61,605 bases of DNA from Bacillaceae bacterium Marseille-Q3522 (GTDB taxonomy: Bacteria; Bacillota; Bacilli; Bacillales; Cytobacillaceae), in the NCBI GenBank assembly GCA_017898095.1, contig JAGKQJ010000003.1, positions 1 to 61,605 of the forward strand, given 5' to 3'. The notes below the pieces were generated by a model that searched no databases, was not told the origin of the DNA, and saw only the letters and a list, made by a program, of their open reading frames with translations. Below are positions 31,124 to 48,396 of the stretch, one piece after another. The translations under genes were made by a program, and so were the position numbers. Every line of letters starts with the position of its first letter. Position 1 is the first letter of the stretch.

Positions 31124-33202
31124 ATGGCAAGAGAATTCTCCTTGGAAAAAACGCGTAATATCGGTATCATGGCTCATATTGATGCCGGTAAAACGACGAC
31201 AACGGAGCGTGTTCTTTATTATACCGGCCGAATCCATAAAATTGGTGAAACGCATGAAGGCGCCTCGCAAATGGACTGGATGGAACAGGAACAAGAACGC
31301 GGGATTACAATTACTTCAGCAGCAACCACAGCTCAATGGCATGATCATCGAATTAACATTATCGATACCCCGGGACACGTTGATTTTACAGTAGAAGTTG
31401 AGCGTTCCCTTCGAGTGTTGGATGGTGCGGTTGCAGTTCTTGATGCACAATCTGGTGTTGAACCACAAACAGAAACTGTGTGGCGCCAGGCAACAACATA
31501 TAGAGTACCGCGTATTGTATTTGTAAACAAGATGGATAAAATTGGTGCGAATTTCTTGTATTCTGTCGATACTCTTCACAGCCGTCTGCAGGCAAATGCA
31601 CACGCGATTCAATTACCGATTGGTTCGGAAGATCAGTTTGAAGGAATTATTGACCTTGTAGAAATGAAGGCAATATTTTACGGCAATGATTTAGGAACCG
31701 AAATTGAAGTTCGCGATATTCCGGAAGAGTATAAAGATCAAGCGGACGAATATCGGGAAAAGCTTCTAGAAGCTGCATCTGAAATTGATGAAGAATTTAT
31801 GGAAAAATATCTTGGCGGAGAAGAAATCACAACGGAAGAATTAAAGGCAGTAATTCGAAAAGGAACTGTAAACGTAGAATTCTATCCCGTTATTTGCGGT
31901 TCAGCCTTTAAAAACAAGGGTGTGCAATTGATGCTTGATGCTGTTATTGACTACTTGCCTTCTCCGTTAGATGTTCATGCAATCAAAGGACATATACCGG
32001 AAACAGAAGAGGAAGTCACAAGACCATCAAGTGATGATGAGCCGTTCTCAGCATTAGCTTTCAAAGTTATGACAGATCCGTATGTCGGAAAGCTTACTTT
32101 CTTCCGTGTATACTCAGGAACACTTGAATCCGGCTCGTATGTACAAAATTCAACAAAAGGAAAGCGTGAACGTGTAGGACGAATTCTGCAAATGCACGCT
32201 AACCATCGCCGTGAGATTTCTGAAGTACATGCCGGAGATATTGCCGCAGCAGTTGGTTTAAAAGATACGACGACAGGCGATACTTTATGTGATGATAAGA
32301 ATCCGGTAATTCTGGAGTCAATGGATTTTCCGGAACCGGTTATTGAATTATCCGTAGAGCCTAAGTCAAAAGCGGATCAAGATAAAATGACAACCGCTTT
32401 ACAAAAATTGCAAGAAGAAGACCCGACTTTCAAAGCTCATACGAATCAGGAAACCGGACAGGTTATTATTGCCGGAATGGGTGAGCTTCACCTTGATATT
32501 ATCATTGACCGGATGCGCCGTGAATTTAAAGTTGAAGCAAACGTTGGTGCACCGCAAGTATCATACCGTGAAACTTTCCGTTCTTCCGCACAAGTGGAAG
32601 GAAAATTTGCCCGGCAATCCGGCGGACGCGGTCAATATGGCCACGTTTGGATTGAGTTTTCACCTAACGATGAAGGAAAAGGCTTTGAATTTGAGAATGG
32701 TATTGTTGGAGGGGTAGTCCCTCGCGAATACATTCCAGCCGTGCAAGCCGGACTTGAAGATGCTCTGCAACGCGGGGTTATTGCGGGGTATCCGTTAGTT
32801 GATATTAAAGCAAAGCTTTTTGACGGATCTTACCATGAAGTTGACTCAAGTGAAATGGCCTTTAAAATTGCTGCTTCTATGGCACTTAGAAATGCAGCCT
32901 CTAAATGTCATCCGGTAATTCTCGAACCAATTATGAGAGTCGAAGTAACAATTCCTGAAGAATATTTAGGGGATATTATGGGAAGCATTACAGCACGCCG
33001 CGGACGTGTAGAAGGAATGGAAGCAAGAGGAAATGCGCAAGTAGTCCGTGCCATGGTTCCATTAGCAGAAATGTTTGGCTATGCGACTGCATTACGTTCA
33101 AGTACTCAAGGTCGCGGAGTTTTCTCAATGCATTTTGATCACTATGAAGAAGTACCTAAATCTATTTCTGAAGAAATCATCAAAAAAAATAAAGGTGAAT
33201 AA
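31124..33202 (+). CDS. fusA: Elongation factor G
   Basis: 692 residues, a translocation GTPase. G-domain motifs AHIDAGKTT (G1, about 17-25), RGITITSAA (switch I), DTPGH (G3) and NKMDK (G4). Domain IV begins [22 protein letters not shown] and ends before the domain V motif [13 protein letters not shown]. 48 bp after rpsG. Confidence 0.99.
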   Translation: MAREFSLEKTRNIGIMAHIDAGKTTTTERVLYYTGRIHKIGETHEGASQMDWMEQEQERGITITSAATTAQWHDHRINIIDTPGHVDFTVEVERSLRVLDGAVAVLDAQSGVEPQTETVWRQATTYRVPRIVFVNKMDKIGANFLYSVDTLHSRLQANAHAIQLPIGSEDQFEGIIDLVEMKAIFYGNDLGTEIEVRDIPEEYKDQADEYREKLLEAASEIDEEFMEKYLGGEEITTEELKAVIRKGTVNVEFYPVICGSAFKNKGVQLMLDAVIDYLPSPLDVHAIKGHIPETEEEVTRPSSDDEPFSALAFKVMTDPYVGKLTFFRVYSGTLESGSYVQNSTKGKRERVGRILQMHANHRREISEVHAGDIAAAVGLKDTTTGDTLCDDKNPVILESMDFPEPVIELSVEPKSKADQDKMTTALQKLQEEDPTFKAHTNQETGQVIIAGMGELHLDIIIDRMRREFKVEANVGAPQVSYRETFRSSAQVEGKFARQSGGRGQYGHVWIEFSPNDEGKGFEFENGIVGGVVPREYIPAVQAGLEDALQRGVIAGYPLVDIKAKLFDGSYHEVDSSEMAFKIAASMALRNAASKCHPVILEPIMRVEVTIPEEYLGDIMGSITARRGRVEGMEARGNAQVVRAMVPLAEMFGYATALRSSTQGRGVFSMHFDHYEEVPKSISEEIIKKNKGE

Positions 33203-33231
33203 TTGATTTTACCTTTTTAATCAAGTATAAC
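33203..33231 (+). promoter_or_regulatory. Promoter for tuf
   Basis: TTGATT (33203-33208), 17 bases, TATAAC (33226-33231), directly after the fusA stop, giving tuf its own transcript with about 130 nt of leader. Confidence 0.65.
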
Positions 33232-33362
33232 TACTATTGAAGGAATTAATAGGGATGGACAAAAAAACCTCTGTCTGCTAAATAGAGAGAATTTGCCTGT
33301 TCATTCCGATATATAAAACCTAAAAATAAATAAAATTATATAATTTAAGGAGGATTTTCCTA

Positions 33363-34550
33363 ATGGCAAAAGCTAAATACGATCGTTCTAAGCCACACGT
33401 TAACATTGGTACAATTGGTCACGTTGACCATGGTAAAACTACTCTTACTGCTGCTATTACGTCAGTACTTGCAAAAAAAGGCGGCGCAACAGCAAAAGCA
33501 TACGATCAAATCGATGCTGCACCGGAAGAACGTGAACGCGGTATCACCATTTCAACTGCACACGTTGAATATGAAACTGAAAAACGCCATTATGCGCATG
33601 TTGACTGCCCGGGGCATGCCGACTATGTTAAAAACATGATCACAGGCGCAGCGCAAATGGACGGCGGAATCCTTGTTGTATCTGCAGCTGATGGTCCAAT
33701 GCCGCAAACTCGTGAACATATCCTGCTTTCCCGTCAGGTTGGTGTTCCTTACCTTGTTGTCTTTTTAAACAAATGCGACATGGTTGACGATGAAGAACTT
33801 TTAGAATTAGTAGAAATGGAAGTTCGCGATCTTCTTACTGAATACGAATTTCCTGGCGATGACATTCCTGTTATTAAAGGATCTGCTCTAAAAGCACTTG
33901 AAGGGGATCCGGTATGGGAAGAAAAAATCATCGAACTGATGGACGCTGTTGACGAATACATTCCAACACCAGATCGTGACACTGACAAACCTTTCATGAT
34001 GCCTGTTGAAGATGTATTCTCTATTACAGGCCGTGGTACTGTTGCAACAGGACGTGTGGAACGTGGTCAAGTAAAAGTCGGTGATGTTGTAGAAATTATC
34101 GGTTTAGCTGAGGATAAAAAATCAACTACTGTTACCGGTGTTGAAATGTTCCGTAAGCTCCTTGATTACGCAGAAGCTGGTGATAACATTGGTACTTTGC
34201 TTCGCGGTGTTGCCCGTGAAGATATTCAACGCGGTCAAGTACTAGCAAAACCTGGTACGATCACACCACATGTAAAGTTTAAAGCGCAAGTTTACGTGTT
34301 AACAAAAGAAGAAGGCGGACGCCATACTCCATTTTTCTCTAATTACCGTCCGCAATTCTATTTCCGTACTACGGACGTAACTGGTATTGTTCAACTTCCA
34401 GAAGGTGTAGAAATGGTTATGCCTGGAGACAATGTTGAAATGTCCGTTGAACTTATTTCATCAATTGCAATCGAAGAAGGAACTAAGTTCTCAATCCGCG
34501 AAGGCGGACGCACAGTAGGTGCAGGTTCCGTATCAACCATTGTTGAATAA
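33363..34550 (+). CDS. tuf: Elongation factor Tu
   Basis: 395 residues. GTPase motifs [26 protein letters not shown] and NKCDM; domains II and III complete. It delivers aminoacyl-tRNA to the ribosome. Start ATG follows aaggagg. A strong terminator-like hairpin follows. Confidence 0.99.
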   Translation: MAKAKYDRSKPHVNIGTIGHVDHGKTTLTAAITSVLAKKGGATAKAYDQIDAAPEERERGITISTAHVEYETEKRHYAHVDCPGHADYVKNMITGAAQMDGGILVVSAADGPMPQTREHILLSRQVGVPYLVVFLNKCDMVDDEELLELVEMEVRDLLTEYEFPGDDIPVIKGSALKALEGDPVWEEKIIELMDAVDEYIPTPDRDTDKPFMMPVEDVFSITGRGTVATGRVERGQVKVGDVVEIIGLAEDKKSTTVTGVEMFRKLLDYAEAGDNIGTLLRGVAREDIQRGQVLAKPGTITPHVKFKAQVYVLTKEEGGRHTPFFSNYRPQFYFRTTDVTGIVQLPEGVEMVMPGDNVEMSVELISSIAIEEGTKFSIREGGRTVGAGSVSTIVE

Positions 34551-34589
34551 TAAATTTCTTTAATGGATATACAACTGAAAAGAACTTTT

Positions 34590-34626
34590 GAAATGACGTG
34601 TGAATATTCACACGTCATTTCTTTTA
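34590..34626 (+). terminator. Terminator after tuf
   Basis: A 32-base perfect palindrome (34590-34621), gaaatgacgtgtgaat then its complement, followed by cttttag. It ends the str unit. Confidence 0.85.
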
Positions 34627-34715
34627 GAGGATCCTCAAAAAAACCCAAATAATAAGCAATAAATCTCTTAGGAGACTTTTTGAACAAGTACTTTTAGTAA
34701 AAAACGAACTAACAC

Positions 34716-34744
34716 TTGCAAAGCATTAAATCCCCCAGTATAAT
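34716..34744 (+). promoter_or_regulatory. S10 operon promoter 1
   Basis: TTGCAA (34716-34721), 17 bases, consensus TATAAT (34739-34744). Confidence 0.85.
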
Positions 34745-34778
34745 AGTAAAAGTGCGCAATAAAAAGGTCAGAAGTCTG

Positions 34779-34807
34779 TTGCATTATCTTGTTGATTTCT
34801 GTATAAT
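34779..34807 (+). promoter_or_regulatory. S10 operon promoter 2
   Basis: TTGCAT (34779-34784), 17 bases, TATAAT (34802-34807). Tandem to promoter 1, 63 bp downstream. Confidence 0.85.
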
Positions 34808-34811
34808 AGGC

Positions 34812-35247
<436 letters not shown>

Positions 35248-35282
35248 TGAAATAAATAAGTTTATTAGGAGGTGTGACTGAA

Positions 35283-35912
35283 ATGACCAAAGGAATCTTA
35301 GGAAGAAAAATCGGTATGACTCAAGTGTTTACGGAAAAAGGTGACTTAATTCCGGTAACAGTAATTGAAGCGTCTGCAAATGTGGTTTTGCAAAAGAAAA
35401 CAAATGAAACAGATGGTTATGAAGCTGTCCAACTTGGTTTTGACGATAAAAGGGAAAAACTCGCTAACAAACCGGAAAAAGGCCATGTTACAAAAGCAAA
35501 CACTGCTCCTAAGCGCTTCATTCGCGAATTTCGCGAAGTAACACTAGGAGATTATGAAATTGGTCAGGAAGTCAAAGTTGATATTTTCACTGCTGGTGAA
35601 AAAGTAGATGTAACAGGAATCTCAAAAGGAAAAGGTTTCCAAGGCGCAATTAAACGCCACGGACAATCCCGCGGACCAATGGCACACGGTTCACGCTATC
35701 ACCGCCGCCCGGGTTCAATGGGTCCTGTAGCGCCAAACCGTGTATTTAAAGGAAAGGCATTGCCTGGACGTATGGGTGGAGAACAAATCACTGTTCAAAA
35801 CCTGGAAATAGTGAAAGTAGATACAGAACGAAATCTTTTATTAATAAAAGGAAATGTTCCCGGCTCAAAAAAAGCTTTGATAAAAATCAAAAGCTCTATA
35901 AAAGGGAATTAA
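35283..35912 (+). CDS. rplC: 50S ribosomal protein L3
   Basis: 209 residues, starting [16 protein letters not shown]. The conserved extension [30 protein letters not shown] reaches the peptidyl-transferase centre. ATG 35283; the in-frame GTG at 35274 is inside the aggaggtgtg ribosome-binding site. Confidence 0.98.
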   Translation: MTKGILGRKIGMTQVFTEKGDLIPVTVIEASANVVLQKKTNETDGYEAVQLGFDDKREKLANKPEKGHVTKANTAPKRFIREFREVTLGDYEIGQEVKVDIFTAGEKVDVTGISKGKGFQGAIKRHGQSRGPMAHGSRYHRRPGSMGPVAPNRVFKGKALPGRMGGEQITVQNLEIVKVDTERNLLLIKGNVPGSKKALIKIKSSIKGN

Positions 35913-35939
35913 TTTTAAGCCGGAAAGGAGGAAATAGTA

Positions 35940-36563
35940 ATGCCGAAAGTAGCTTTATATAACCAAACAGGATCACAAGTTGGTGAAATAGAACTTGCTG
36001 ATACTATTTTTGGTATTAAGCCAAATAATCATGTTATGTATGAAGCTGTTATTATGCAAAGAGCTTCATTACGTCAAGGAACGCATAAAACGAAAATCCG
36101 CTCTGAAGTATCCGGCGGAGGACGTAAACCATGGCGTCAAAAAGGTACCGGACGTGCACGCCAAGGATCCATCAGATCACCGCAATGGCGCGGGGGCGGA
36201 ACAGTATTTGGGCCAGTACCGCGCAGCTACAGCTATAAATTGCCTAAAAAAGTGCGCCGGCTGGCAATTAAATCTGCTTTATCTTCCAAAGTAGCTGAAG
36301 AAAATATCGTGGTATTGGAAAATCTTGCTTTTGAAGTACCAAAAACAAAAGAATTTAAAAATGTGTTAAATGGTCTTTCTGTAGCTTCAAAGGCCTTAAT
36401 TGTTACTGCTGAGCCTGAAGAAAACGTTGCTTTATCTGCCCGCAACATTCCAGGCGTAAAAGTATTAACAGTTGATGGAATCAATGTTTTAGATGTGCTG
36501 CATCATGATAAATTGATATTAACAAAAGCAGCAGTCGAAAAAGTAGAGGAGGTGCTTGCATAA
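35940..36563 (+). CDS. rplD: 50S ribosomal protein L4
   Basis: 207 residues. An early-assembly protein lining the exit tunnel; the tunnel loop is in [29 protein letters not shown] (about 57-85). Its stop overlaps the rplW start by one base (TAATG). Confidence 0.98.
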   Translation: MPKVALYNQTGSQVGEIELADTIFGIKPNNHVMYEAVIMQRASLRQGTHKTKIRSEVSGGGRKPWRQKGTGRARQGSIRSPQWRGGGTVFGPVPRSYSYKLPKKVRRLAIKSALSSKVAEENIVVLENLAFEVPKTKEFKNVLNGLSVASKALIVTAEPEENVALSARNIPGVKVLTVDGINVLDVLHHDKLILTKAAVEKVEEVLA

Positions 36564-36847
36564 TGGATGCACGTGATATCGTAAAGCGCCCCGTTATTAC
36601 TGAACATTCGTCAGATCTGATGGCTGAAAGAAAATATACGTTTGAAGTAGATGTCAGAGCAAATAAAACGCAAGTAAAAGATGCGATTGAAGAAATATTT
36701 GATGTCAAAGTGGAGAAAGTCAATGTCATGAATTATAAAGGCAAATTCAAACGTATGGGTAAATTCGGCGGATACACGAACAAACGCCGCAAGGCAATTG
36801 TGAAGCTAACTGCTGACAGCAAAGAAATCGAATTCTTTGAAGTTTAA
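36563..36847 (+). CDS. rplW: 50S ribosomal protein L23
   Basis: 94 residues, [10 protein letters not shown] near the start. It lies at the tunnel exit and docks trigger factor and SRP. Coupled to rplD by start/stop overlap; aggaggtg upstream. Confidence 0.98.
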   Translation: MDARDIVKRPVITEHSSDLMAERKYTFEVDVRANKTQVKDAIEEIFDVKVEKVNVMNYKGKFKRMGKFGGYTNKRRKAIVKLTADSKEIEFFEV

Positions 36848-36874
36848 TATTCTAAATAAAGAGGAGGGAACGAA

Positions 36875-37705
36875 ATGGCGATTAAAAAGTATAAACCTAC
36901 CTCTAATGGACGTCGCGGCATGACAGGTTCAGATTTTGCAGAGATTACAACAGATAAGCCTGAAAAATCTTTGCTTGCACCTTTAAACAAAAAAGGCGGC
37001 CGTAACAACCAAGGTAAGTTAACCGTTCGTCATCAAGGCGGCGGACATAAACGTCAATATCGTTTAATTGATTTTAAACGTAACAAAGATGGCATTCCAG
37101 GGCGCGTTGCTACAATTGAGTATGATCCAAACCGTTCTGCAAATATTGCTCTCATCAATTACGTGGACGGAGAAAAACGTTATATTCTTGCTCCGAAAAA
37201 TTTACAAGTTGGTATGGAAGTCATGTCAGGTCCAGAAGCGGATATAAAAACAGGGAACGCACTTCCGCTTTCTAACATTCCTGTTGGTACCATTATCCAT
37301 AATATAGAGTTGAAGCCTGGAAAGGGCGGTCAATTAGTTCGTTCAGCAGGAACGTCAGCCCAGGTTCTTGGAAAAGAGGGAAAGTACGTACTCGTACGCC
37401 TAAATTCGGGTGAAGTGCGGATGGTGCTTGCTACTTGCCGCTCAACAGTTGGAGAAGTAGGAAATGAACAGCATGAGCTTATTAATATTGGGAAAGCAGG
37501 CCGTTCTCGCTGGTTAGGCAAGCGCCCAACTGTACGCGGATCTGTCATGAACCCTAACGATCACCCGCATGGCGGTGGGGAAGGACGCGCTCCGATTGGC
37601 CGTAAATCTCCAATGACACCATGGGGTAAACCATCTCTTGGCTATAAAACCCGTAAGAAAAAGAATAAGTCAGATAAATTAATCATTCGACGCCGTAAAA
37701 AATAA
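36875..37705 (+). CDS. rplB: 50S ribosomal protein L2
   Basis: 276 residues. Needed for subunit joining and near the peptidyl-transferase centre; [19 protein letters not shown] holds the functionally important histidine. Confidence 0.99.
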   Translation: MAIKKYKPTSNGRRGMTGSDFAEITTDKPEKSLLAPLNKKGGRNNQGKLTVRHQGGGHKRQYRLIDFKRNKDGIPGRVATIEYDPNRSANIALINYVDGEKRYILAPKNLQVGMEVMSGPEADIKTGNALPLSNIPVGTIIHNIELKPGKGGQLVRSAGTSAQVLGKEGKYVLVRLNSGEVRMVLATCRSTVGEVGNEQHELINIGKAGRSRWLGKRPTVRGSVMNPNDHPHGGGEGRAPIGRKSPMTPWGKPSLGYKTRKKKNKSDKLIIRRRKK

Positions 37706-37768
37706 GAGATTGTCCTCCGGCTGCAATAGCATTATAGCAGCGGAACAATCGCGAAGGGAGGTTCAATC

Positions 37769-38047
37769 ATGGGTCGCAGCTTAAAAAAAGGACCTTTTGT
37801 TGATGATCATTTAATGAACAAAATTGAAAAATTAAATGAAGTAAACAGCAAACAAGTAGTAAAAACCTGGTCACGCCGTTCAACCATTTTCCCGCAATTC
37901 ATTGGACATACAATAGCAATTTATGACGGCAGGAAACATGTACCTATTTATATCACGGAAGATATGGTCGGACACAAACTTGGAGAGTTTGCTCCTACCC
38001 GTTTGTACAAAGGTCATGCTAGTGATGACAAAAAAACTAGACGGTAA
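37769..38047 (+). CDS. rpsS: 30S ribosomal protein S19
   Basis: 92 residues, [20 protein letters not shown] start and [11 protein letters not shown] near the end. 30S head protein bound with S13. Confidence 0.98.
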   Translation: MGRSLKKGPFVDDHLMNKIEKLNEVNSKQVVKTWSRRSTIFPQFIGHTIAIYDGRKHVPIYITEDMVGHKLGEFAPTRLYKGHASDDKKTRR

Positions 38048-38065
38048 TGAGAGGAGGGCATAAAT

Positions 38066-38407
38066 ATGCAAGCGAAAGCTGTTGCAAAAACGGTTCGGAT
38101 TGCACCTCGTAAAGCTCGGTTAGTAGTAGACTTAATTCGAGGAAAGCAAGTCGGTGAAGCAGTCGCTATTTTACGCTACACGCCAAAAACTGCTTCGCCA
38201 ATCGTAGAAAAAGTATTAAAATCTGCAATCGCCAATGCAGAACACAACTACGAAATGGACGTTAATAATCTCGTTGTTTCACAAGCATTTGTAGACGAAG
38301 GTCCGACATTGAAAAGATTTCGCCCGCGTGCAATGGGACGTGCAAGTGCCATTAACAAACGTACGAGTCATATTACAATCATTGTATCTGATAAGAAGGA
38401 GGGATAA
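38066..38407 (+). CDS. rplV: 50S ribosomal protein L22
   Basis: 113 residues. The beta-hairpin lining the tunnel is around [20 protein letters not shown], the site of macrolide-resistance changes in other species; it looks normal here. Confidence 0.98.
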   Translation: MQAKAVAKTVRIAPRKARLVVDLIRGKQVGEAVAILRYTPKTASPIVEKVLKSAIANAEHNYEMDVNNLVVSQAFVDEGPTLKRFRPRAMGRASAINKRTSHITIIVSDKKEG

Positions 38408-38410
38408 TTA

Positions 38411-39696
<1,286 letters not shown>

Positions 39697-39716
39697 GAAG
39701 ATAGGAGGTTCGCATA

Positions 39717-39980
39717 ATGAGTGAACGCAACCAACGTAAGGTATACAGCGGACGCGTTGTTTCTGACAAAATGGATAAAACCATTACGGTTATCATTGAA
39801 ACATATAAAAAGCATCCATTGTATGGCAAGCGTGTAAAGTACTCTAAGAAATTTAAAGCTCATGATGAGCACAATGAAGCAAAAGTTGGCGATATTGTTC
39901 GTATAATGGAAACACGTCCGCTTTCTGCGACAAAACGTTTCCGTCTTATAGAAATAGTAGAAAAAGCAGTTATTATCTAA
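39717..39980 (+). CDS. rpsQ: 30S ribosomal protein S17
   Basis: 87 residues, OB fold; [19 protein letters not shown] start and [20 protein letters not shown] signature. Confidence 0.98.
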   Translation: MSERNQRKVYSGRVVSDKMDKTITVIIETYKKHPLYGKRVKYSKKFKAHDEHNEAKVGDIVRIMETRPLSATKRFRLIEIVEKAVII

Positions 39981-40020
39981 TTGTTCGGAAATAGTTGTAT
40001 TCCGAAGGGAGGTTACACAC

Positions 40021-40389
40021 ATGATTCAACAAGAATCACGTTTAAAAGTTGCTGATAACTCAGGTGCTCGTGAGGTACTTACGATTAAAGTGCTTGGTGG
40101 TTCTGGACGCAAAACGGCTAATATTGGAGACATTATTGTTTGTTCGGTAAAACAAGCAACACCAGGTGGCGTTGTCAAAAAAGGTGACGTTGTAAAAGCG
40201 GTTGTAGTTCGGACAAAAAGCGGTGTTCGCCGTAATGATGGAACATATATCCGTTTTGATGAAAATGCTTGTGTTGTTATTCGTGACGATAAGAGTCCTC
40301 GCGGAACACGTATCTTTGGACCTGTGGCCCGTGAGTTGCGCGATAACCATTTTATGAAAATTGTTTCTTTGGCTCCGGAAGTATTATAA
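40021..40389 (+). CDS. rplN: 50S ribosomal protein L14
   Basis: 122 residues, [19 protein letters not shown] start. It sits at the subunit interface and is the docking site of RsfS. Confidence 0.98.
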   Translation: MIQQESRLKVADNSGAREVLTIKVLGGSGRKTANIGDIIVCSVKQATPGGVVKKGDVVKAVVVRTKSGVRRNDGTYIRFDENACVVIRDDKSPRGTRIFGPVARELRDNHFMKIVSLAPEVL

Positions 40390-40427
40390 TGATAAAAATT
40401 TAATGCCTTTTAAGGAGGTGCGAAAAG

Positions 40428-40739
40428 ATGCATGTAAAAAAAGGTGACAAAGTGAAGGTCATCTCTGGTAAAGACAAAGGCAAAGAAGGTGTTGTCCTTG
40501 TTGCATATCCGAAACAAAACCGGGTTCTTGTTGAGGGTGTTAACATGGTCAAAAAACATTCAAAGCCATCCCAAGCAAATCCGCAAGGGGGAATTAACGA
40601 CCAAGAGGCACCTATTCATGTATCAAACGTTATGCCGATCGACCCAAAAACTGGGCATCCGACAAGGGTGGGGCATAAAGTTGTGAAAGGGAAGAAAGTA
40701 CGCGTTGCAATAAAATCAGGTGAAGTTCTAGATAATTAA
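40428..40739 (+). CDS. rplX: 50S ribosomal protein L24
   Basis: 103 residues, KOW domain at the start ([18 protein letters not shown]). Assembly initiator. Confidence 0.98.
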   Translation: MHVKKGDKVKVISGKDKGKEGVVLVAYPKQNRVLVEGVNMVKKHSKPSQANPQGGINDQEAPIHVSNVMPIDPKTGHPTRVGHKVVKGKKVRVAIKSGEVLDN

Positions 40740-40765
40740 GTGTATGATGAAGGGAGGTACAAGGA

Positions 40766-41305
40766 ATGAACCGCCTAAAAGAAAAATATCTTAATGAAAT
40801 TACGCCAGCTCTTATGAGCAAGTTTAATTATAAATCAACGATGCAAGTACCAAAAATCGAAAAAGTCGTTATAAATATGGGTGTTGGTGATGCCGTCCAA
40901 AATGCAAAAGCATTAGACAATGCTGTAGCAGAGCTTGGACAAATCAGCGGACAAAAACCGGTTATCACCCGTGCGAAAAAGTCAATTGCAGGTTTCCGAC
41001 TGCGTGAAGGGATGCCTATCGGAGCTAAAGTAACGCTTCGCGGTGAACGCATGTATGAATTCTTTGATAAGCTTATCTCTGTATCGCTTCCACGTGTACG
41101 TGACTTCCGCGGTATTTCAAAAAAATCATTTGACGGACGTGGAAACTACACTTTAGGAATTAAGGAGCAGTTAATTTTCCCTGAAATTGATTACGATCAA
41201 GTAAGCAAAGTTCGTGGTATGGATATTGTAATCGTCACTACAGCTAATACGGATGAAGAAGCTCGTGAGTTGTTAACACAATTTGGAATGCCATTCCAAA
41301 AGTAA
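40766..41305 (+). CDS. rplE: 50S ribosomal protein L5
   Basis: 179 residues. Binds 5S r[22 protein letters not shown] is the family signature. Confidence 0.98.
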   Translation: MNRLKEKYLNEITPALMSKFNYKSTMQVPKIEKVVINMGVGDAVQNAKALDNAVAELGQISGQKPVITRAKKSIAGFRLREGMPIGAKVTLRGERMYEFFDKLISVSLPRVRDFRGISKKSFDGRGNYTLGIKEQLIFPEIDYDQVSKVRGMDIVIVTTANTDEEARELLTQFGMPFQK

Positions 41306-41515
<210 letters not shown>

Positions 41516-41544
41516 AACCCCATTTCGGGAAGGAGGTAAAATAA

Positions 41545-41943
41545 ATGGTTATGACTGATCCAATTGCAGATTTTCTTACCCGCATTCGTAATGCGAATAT
41601 GGTTCGTCACGAAAAACTAGAGGTTCCAGCCTCAAATATGAAAAAAGATATTGCAGAAATTTTAAAACGTGAAGGCTTTGTCCGTGATGTCGAATATATC
41701 GAAGATGACAAACAAGGGATCATTCGTATTTTTCTAAAATACAGTGCAACGAATGAACGTGTTATTACCGGACTGAAACGTATTAGTAAACCGGGTCTGC
41801 GTGTTTATGCAAAAGCAAATGAAGTTCCGCGTGTACTTAATGGCTTAGGTATCGCATTAATCTCGACTTCTCAAGGTGTTTTGACAGACAAAGAAGCACG
41901 TGCCAAGCAAATAGGCGGAGAAGTACTGGGATACGTTTGGTAA
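41545..41943 (+). CDS. rpsH: 30S ribosomal protein S8
   Basis: 132 residues, [18 protein letters not shown] start and the C-terminal [13 protein letters not shown] signature. S8 can act as repressor of the spc operon in other bacteria. Confidence 0.98.
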   Translation: MVMTDPIADFLTRIRNANMVRHEKLEVPASNMKKDIAEILKREGFVRDVEYIEDDKQGIIRIFLKYSATNERVITGLKRISKPGLRVYAKANEVPRVLNGLGIALISTSQGVLTDKEARAKQIGGEVLGYVW

Positions 41944-41975
41944 TAGAATTTCGGAAATGAATGGAGGTGCTCTAC

Positions 41976-42512
41976 ATGTCTCGCGTAGGTAAAAAACCAA
42001 TCGAAATACCATCAGGAGTTAACGTTACTCTTGATAATCATACAGCAACTGTAAAAGGACCTAAGGGTGAGCTTACACGATCATTTCATCCTGATATTGA
42101 AATTAAAATCGAAGATAATTTCATTACTGTAACCCGCCCTACTGACGATAAAGAACATCGTGCGTTGCACGGAACTACCCGTGCATTGCTTTCTAATATG
42201 GTGGAAGGTGTATCAAAAGGTTTTGAAAGAAACTTGGAGCTGATCGGGGTCGGATACCGTGCTCAAAAACAAGGCAAAAAATTAATTCTTAACGTCGGCT
42301 ACTCTCATCCTGTTGAAATTGAGCCGGAAGAAGGATTGGAAATTGACGTACCGGCGGCAACGAAAGTAATTGTAAAAGGTGCAAGTAAAGAACGTGTCGG
42401 CGCATTAGCAGCTAACATTCGTGATGTACGCCCACCTGAACCTTATAAAGGAAAAGGAATTCGTTACGAAGGCGAATATGTACGTCGAAAAGAAGGGAAA
42501 ACCGGCAAGTAA
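41976..42512 (+). CDS. rplF: 50S ribosomal protein L6
   Basis: 178 residues, [15 protein letters not shown] start, [14 protein letters not shown] signature. ATG 41976 follows ggaggtg; the frame from 41961 begins upstream of that site. Confidence 0.98.
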   Translation: MSRVGKKPIEIPSGVNVTLDNHTATVKGPKGELTRSFHPDIEIKIEDNFITVTRPTDDKEHRALHGTTRALLSNMVEGVSKGFERNLELIGVGYRAQKQGKKLILNVGYSHPVEIEPEEGLEIDVPAATKVIVKGASKERVGALAANIRDVRPPEPYKGKGIRYEGEYVRRKEGKTGK

Positions 42513-42545
42513 TGCTGCATAGGTAAACGAAAGGAGTGACTTTAA

Positions 42546-42908
42546 GTGATTACGAAGGCTGATAAAAACGCAGTTCGCAAAAGAAGACATGCGCGTGTGC
42601 GTACGAAGCTTAGCGGAACCGCTGTTCGCCCACGGCTTAATGTGTTTCGTTCAAACAAACATATTTATGCACAGCTAATTGATGATGCAAATGGAGTAAC
42701 TTTAGCAAGTGCTTCAACTTTAGATAAAGAAATTTCGCTTGATTCTACAAGTAATATAGAAGCTGCCGTACAAGTCGGAGAGTTAGTTGCGAAACGTGGG
42801 AAAGAAAAAGGAATCACATCTGTAATATTCGACCGTGGCGGGTACTTGTATCACGGACGAGTAAAAGCATTAGCAGATGCAGCCCGGGAGAACGGGTTAG
42901 AATTTTAA
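42546..42908 (+). CDS. rplR: 50S ribosomal protein L18
   Basis: 120 residues, GTG start after aaaggag. Arg-rich N-terminus ([16 protein letters not shown]) and [21 protein letters not shown] end. 5S rRNA-binding. Confidence 0.98.
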   Translation: MITKADKNAVRKRRHARVRTKLSGTAVRPRLNVFRSNKHIYAQLIDDANGVTLASASTLDKEISLDSTSNIEAAVQVGELVAKRGKEKGITSVIFDRGGYLYHGRVKALADAARENGLEF

Positions 42909-42933
42909 TAGCTAAAGGAGGGACAAAAAAAAC

Positions 42934-43434
42934 ATGCATCGTATTGATCCAAACAAATTAGAACTTGAAGAACGTGTTGTAACAGTCAACCGTGTAGCAA
43001 AAGTAGTAAAAGGCGGACGTCGTTTCCGTTTCTCTGCACTAGTGGTAGTGGGTGACAAAAACGGTCACGTAGGTTTCGGTACCGGAAAAGCACAAGAAGT
43101 TCCGGATGCAATCCGCAAAGCGATTGAAGATGCGAAGAAGAATTTAATCGAAGTACCTGTTGTCGGAACAACGATTCCACATGAAATAATCGGTCATTTC
43201 GGAGCAGGAGAAATTCTTTTAAAACCGGCTTCTGAAGGTACCGGAGTTATTGCTGGTGGACCTGTCCGCGCGGTACTTGAACTTGCCGGAGTCGGCGATA
43301 TTTTATCAAAATCTTTAGGGACAAATACACCGATTAACATGGTTCGTGCGACAATTACCGGATTGAAACAACTAAAACGTACTGAAGACGTGGCAAAATT
43401 ACGTGGAATATCAGTAGAAGAACTGTTAGGATAA
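42934..43434 (+). CDS. rpsE: 30S ribosomal protein S5
   Basis: 166 residues. Double-strand RNA-binding fold then S5 domain 2; [18 protein letters not shown] holds the accuracy and spectinomycin loop, normal here. Confidence 0.98.
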   Translation: MHRIDPNKLELEERVVTVNRVAKVVKGGRRFRFSALVVVGDKNGHVGFGTGKAQEVPDAIRKAIEDAKKNLIEVPVVGTTIPHEIIGHFGAGEILLKPASEGTGVIAGGPVRAVLELAGVGDILSKSLGTNTPINMVRATITGLKQLKRTEDVAKLRGISVEELLG

Positions 43435-43447
43435 GGAGGGAAAGCAA

Positions 43448-43630
43448 ATGGCAAATAAATTACAGGTTACCCTCACCCGCAGTGTGATCGGCCGTCCAAA
43501 GTCCCAGCGTGAAACAGTAAAGGCCTTAGGATTACGAAAAATGCATCAAACAGTTGAACAACAGGATAATCCGGCTATTCGCGGGATGATTAATAAAATA
43601 TCTCATTTAGTCACGGTGAAAGAAATTTAA
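43448..43630 (+). CDS. rpmD: 50S ribosomal protein L30
   Basis: 60 residues; [20 protein letters not shown] start, [20 protein letters not shown] core. Confidence 0.97.
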   Translation: MANKLQVTLTRSVIGRPKSQRETVKALGLRKMHQTVEQQDNPAIRGMINKISHLVTVKEI

Positions 43631-43662
43631 CTACATTCTTCTTCGAATAAGGAGGTGCCAAC

Positions 43663-44102
43663 ATGAAACTTCATGAATTAAAACCTGCAGAAGGTTCTCG
43701 TTTTCAACGAAAACGTAAAGGACGCGGTATTGGATCAGGAAATGGTAAAACGGCCGGCAGAGGTCAAAAAGGGCAAAATGCACGTTCAGGCGGAGGTGTA
43801 CGCCCCGGCTTCGAAGGCGGACAAATGCCATTATTCCAACGTTTGCCGAAACGAGGTTTTACAAATATTCACCGTAAAGAATATGCAATTGTAAACCTTG
43901 ATGCGCTTAATCGTTTTGAAGACGGAGCGATCATATCACCTGAGCTTTTAATTGAAAGTGGTATTATCAAAAAAGAAAAAGCAGGTATCAAAATTTTAGC
44001 AAAAGGTCAATTAGAGAAAAAACTTACGGTCAAAGCACATAAATTCTCCTCTGCTGCTAAAGAAGCGATTGAAGCGGCTGGCGGTACAACCGAGGTGGTT
44101 TG

Positions 44103-44103
<1 letters not shown>
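43663..44103 (+). CDS. rplO: 50S ribosomal protein L15
   Basis: 146 residues, [20 protein letters not shown] start with a basic Gly-rich extension. Its stop TGA overlaps the ATG of secY by one base. Confidence 0.98.
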
Positions 44104-46115
<2,012 letters not shown>

Positions 46116-46116
<1 letters not shown>

Positions 46117-46862
46117 TGATCATATGTAAAACACCGAGAGAGCTCGCAATTATGCGTGAAGCCGGACGCATTGTGGCGTTAACCCACCGTGAATTAGAAA
46201 AACATATTACACCCGGTGTGACGACAAAAGAACTGGATGATATTGCCGAACGTTTTATTCGCAAACACGATGCATTTCCATCTTTTAAAGGTTATTATGG
46301 GTTTCGCGGCAGTGTGTGTACATCGGTAAATCAAGAGCTTGTTCATGGAATTCCCGGTGATCGAAAATTAAAACACGGTGACATTATTAGCATAGATATT
46401 GGCGCCCAATTTAATGGCTATCACGGTGATTCTGCCTGGACCTATGCTGTTGGCAATATCGATGAAGATACGAAAAAATTATTAGCTGTAACAGAAGAGT
46501 CCTTATATAGAGGTTTAAAACAAGCTATTCCAGGTGAGCGTTTATCGAACATCTCTCATGCAATTCAAACATATGCGGAATCAAAAGGCTTTTCAATTGT
46601 ACGCGAGTATGTTGGTCATGGAATAGGGAAAGACTTACATGAAGATCCCGACATTCCTAATTTTGGACCGCCTGGTAGAGGCCCCCGTTTACGGCCTGGC
46701 ATGGTACTTGCTATTGAACCAATGGTTAATGCTGGGAGTCAGTACGTGAAATCTTTACAGGATCATTGGACTGTTGTGACTGCTGACGGGAAAAATTGTG
46801 CTCATTTTGAACATACAATTGCAATCACAGATTCAGGCGTTGAAATATTAACAATATCGTGA
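46116..46862 (+). CDS. map: Methionine aminopeptidase, type I
   Basis: 248 residues, no N-terminal zinc extension. Metal ligands appear in [16 protein letters not shown] (two Asp), [14 protein letters not shown] (His), AIEPMVN (Glu) and the last Glu in HFEHTIAI. Removes initiator methionine. Overlaps adk by one base. Confidence 0.98.
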
Positions 46863-47051
46863 TTTTCCGGAAGACAGTATGTGTTATAATTGTTAAGTTG
46901 AAGAAAGAATGAATCATGTTAGTCTATTTTTGACCTGCGTTTCACCAGAAGTTCAAAAAAGTATAATGAATAACAGGTGGAAGGTACAAAAGAAAAGCTG
47001 CGCTAACGTTTGATAAGTATATGAATGAATAACAGAAGGGAGACTTGTTCT

Positions 47052-47421
<370 letters not shown>

Positions 47422-47444
47422 TTTAAAAGGAGGTGCACTCATAG

Positions 47445-47810
47445 ATGGCACGTATTGCAGGTGTGGATATTCCACGTGAAAAACGGATTGTTATTTCGTT
47501 AACTTACATTTTCGGGATCGGCAGCAGCACAGCAAAAAAGATTTTAGCAGATGCCGGTGTTTCCGAAGATACCAGAGTCCGCGACTTAACAGAGGAAGAA
47601 CTGAACAAAATCCGTGAAAATGTTGATAAATTAAAGGTGGAAGGGGATCTTCGCCGCGAAGTATCCTTAAATATTAAACGTCTTATGGAAATCGGTTCTT
47701 ACCGGGGTCTACGTCACCGCCGCGGCTTACCTGTTCGCGGACAAAATACGAAAAATAATGCCCGTACTCGCAAAGGTCCTAAGAAAACTGTTGCGAATAA
47801 GAAAAAATAA
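47445..47810 (+). CDS. rpsM: 30S ribosomal protein S13
   Basis: 121 residues, [20 protein letters not shown] start; [19 protein letters not shown] tail contacts P-site tRNA. Confidence 0.98.
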   Translation: MARIAGVDIPREKRIVISLTYIFGIGSSTAKKILADAGVSEDTRVRDLTEEELNKIRENVDKLKVEGDLRREVSLNIKRLMEIGSYRGLRHRRGLPVRGQNTKNNARTRKGPKKTVANKKK

Positions 47811-47833
47811 TCGAGTAAAGGAGGTACATGTAA

Positions 47834-48226
<393 letters not shown>

Positions 48227-48396
48227 TTTTCTCTGTATATATTTTGTATCTTTGTCTATAATGGGATATGATATGATTCATTTGCATATACAGTAGGATT
48301 ATTCCAGTTGTTGTGCACAAATGGGAACGTAAATATGGGGAATTTCGGTTCTAAATGAAACCGGGGTTTCGACGTTTTGAAGGAGGGTATATTTTC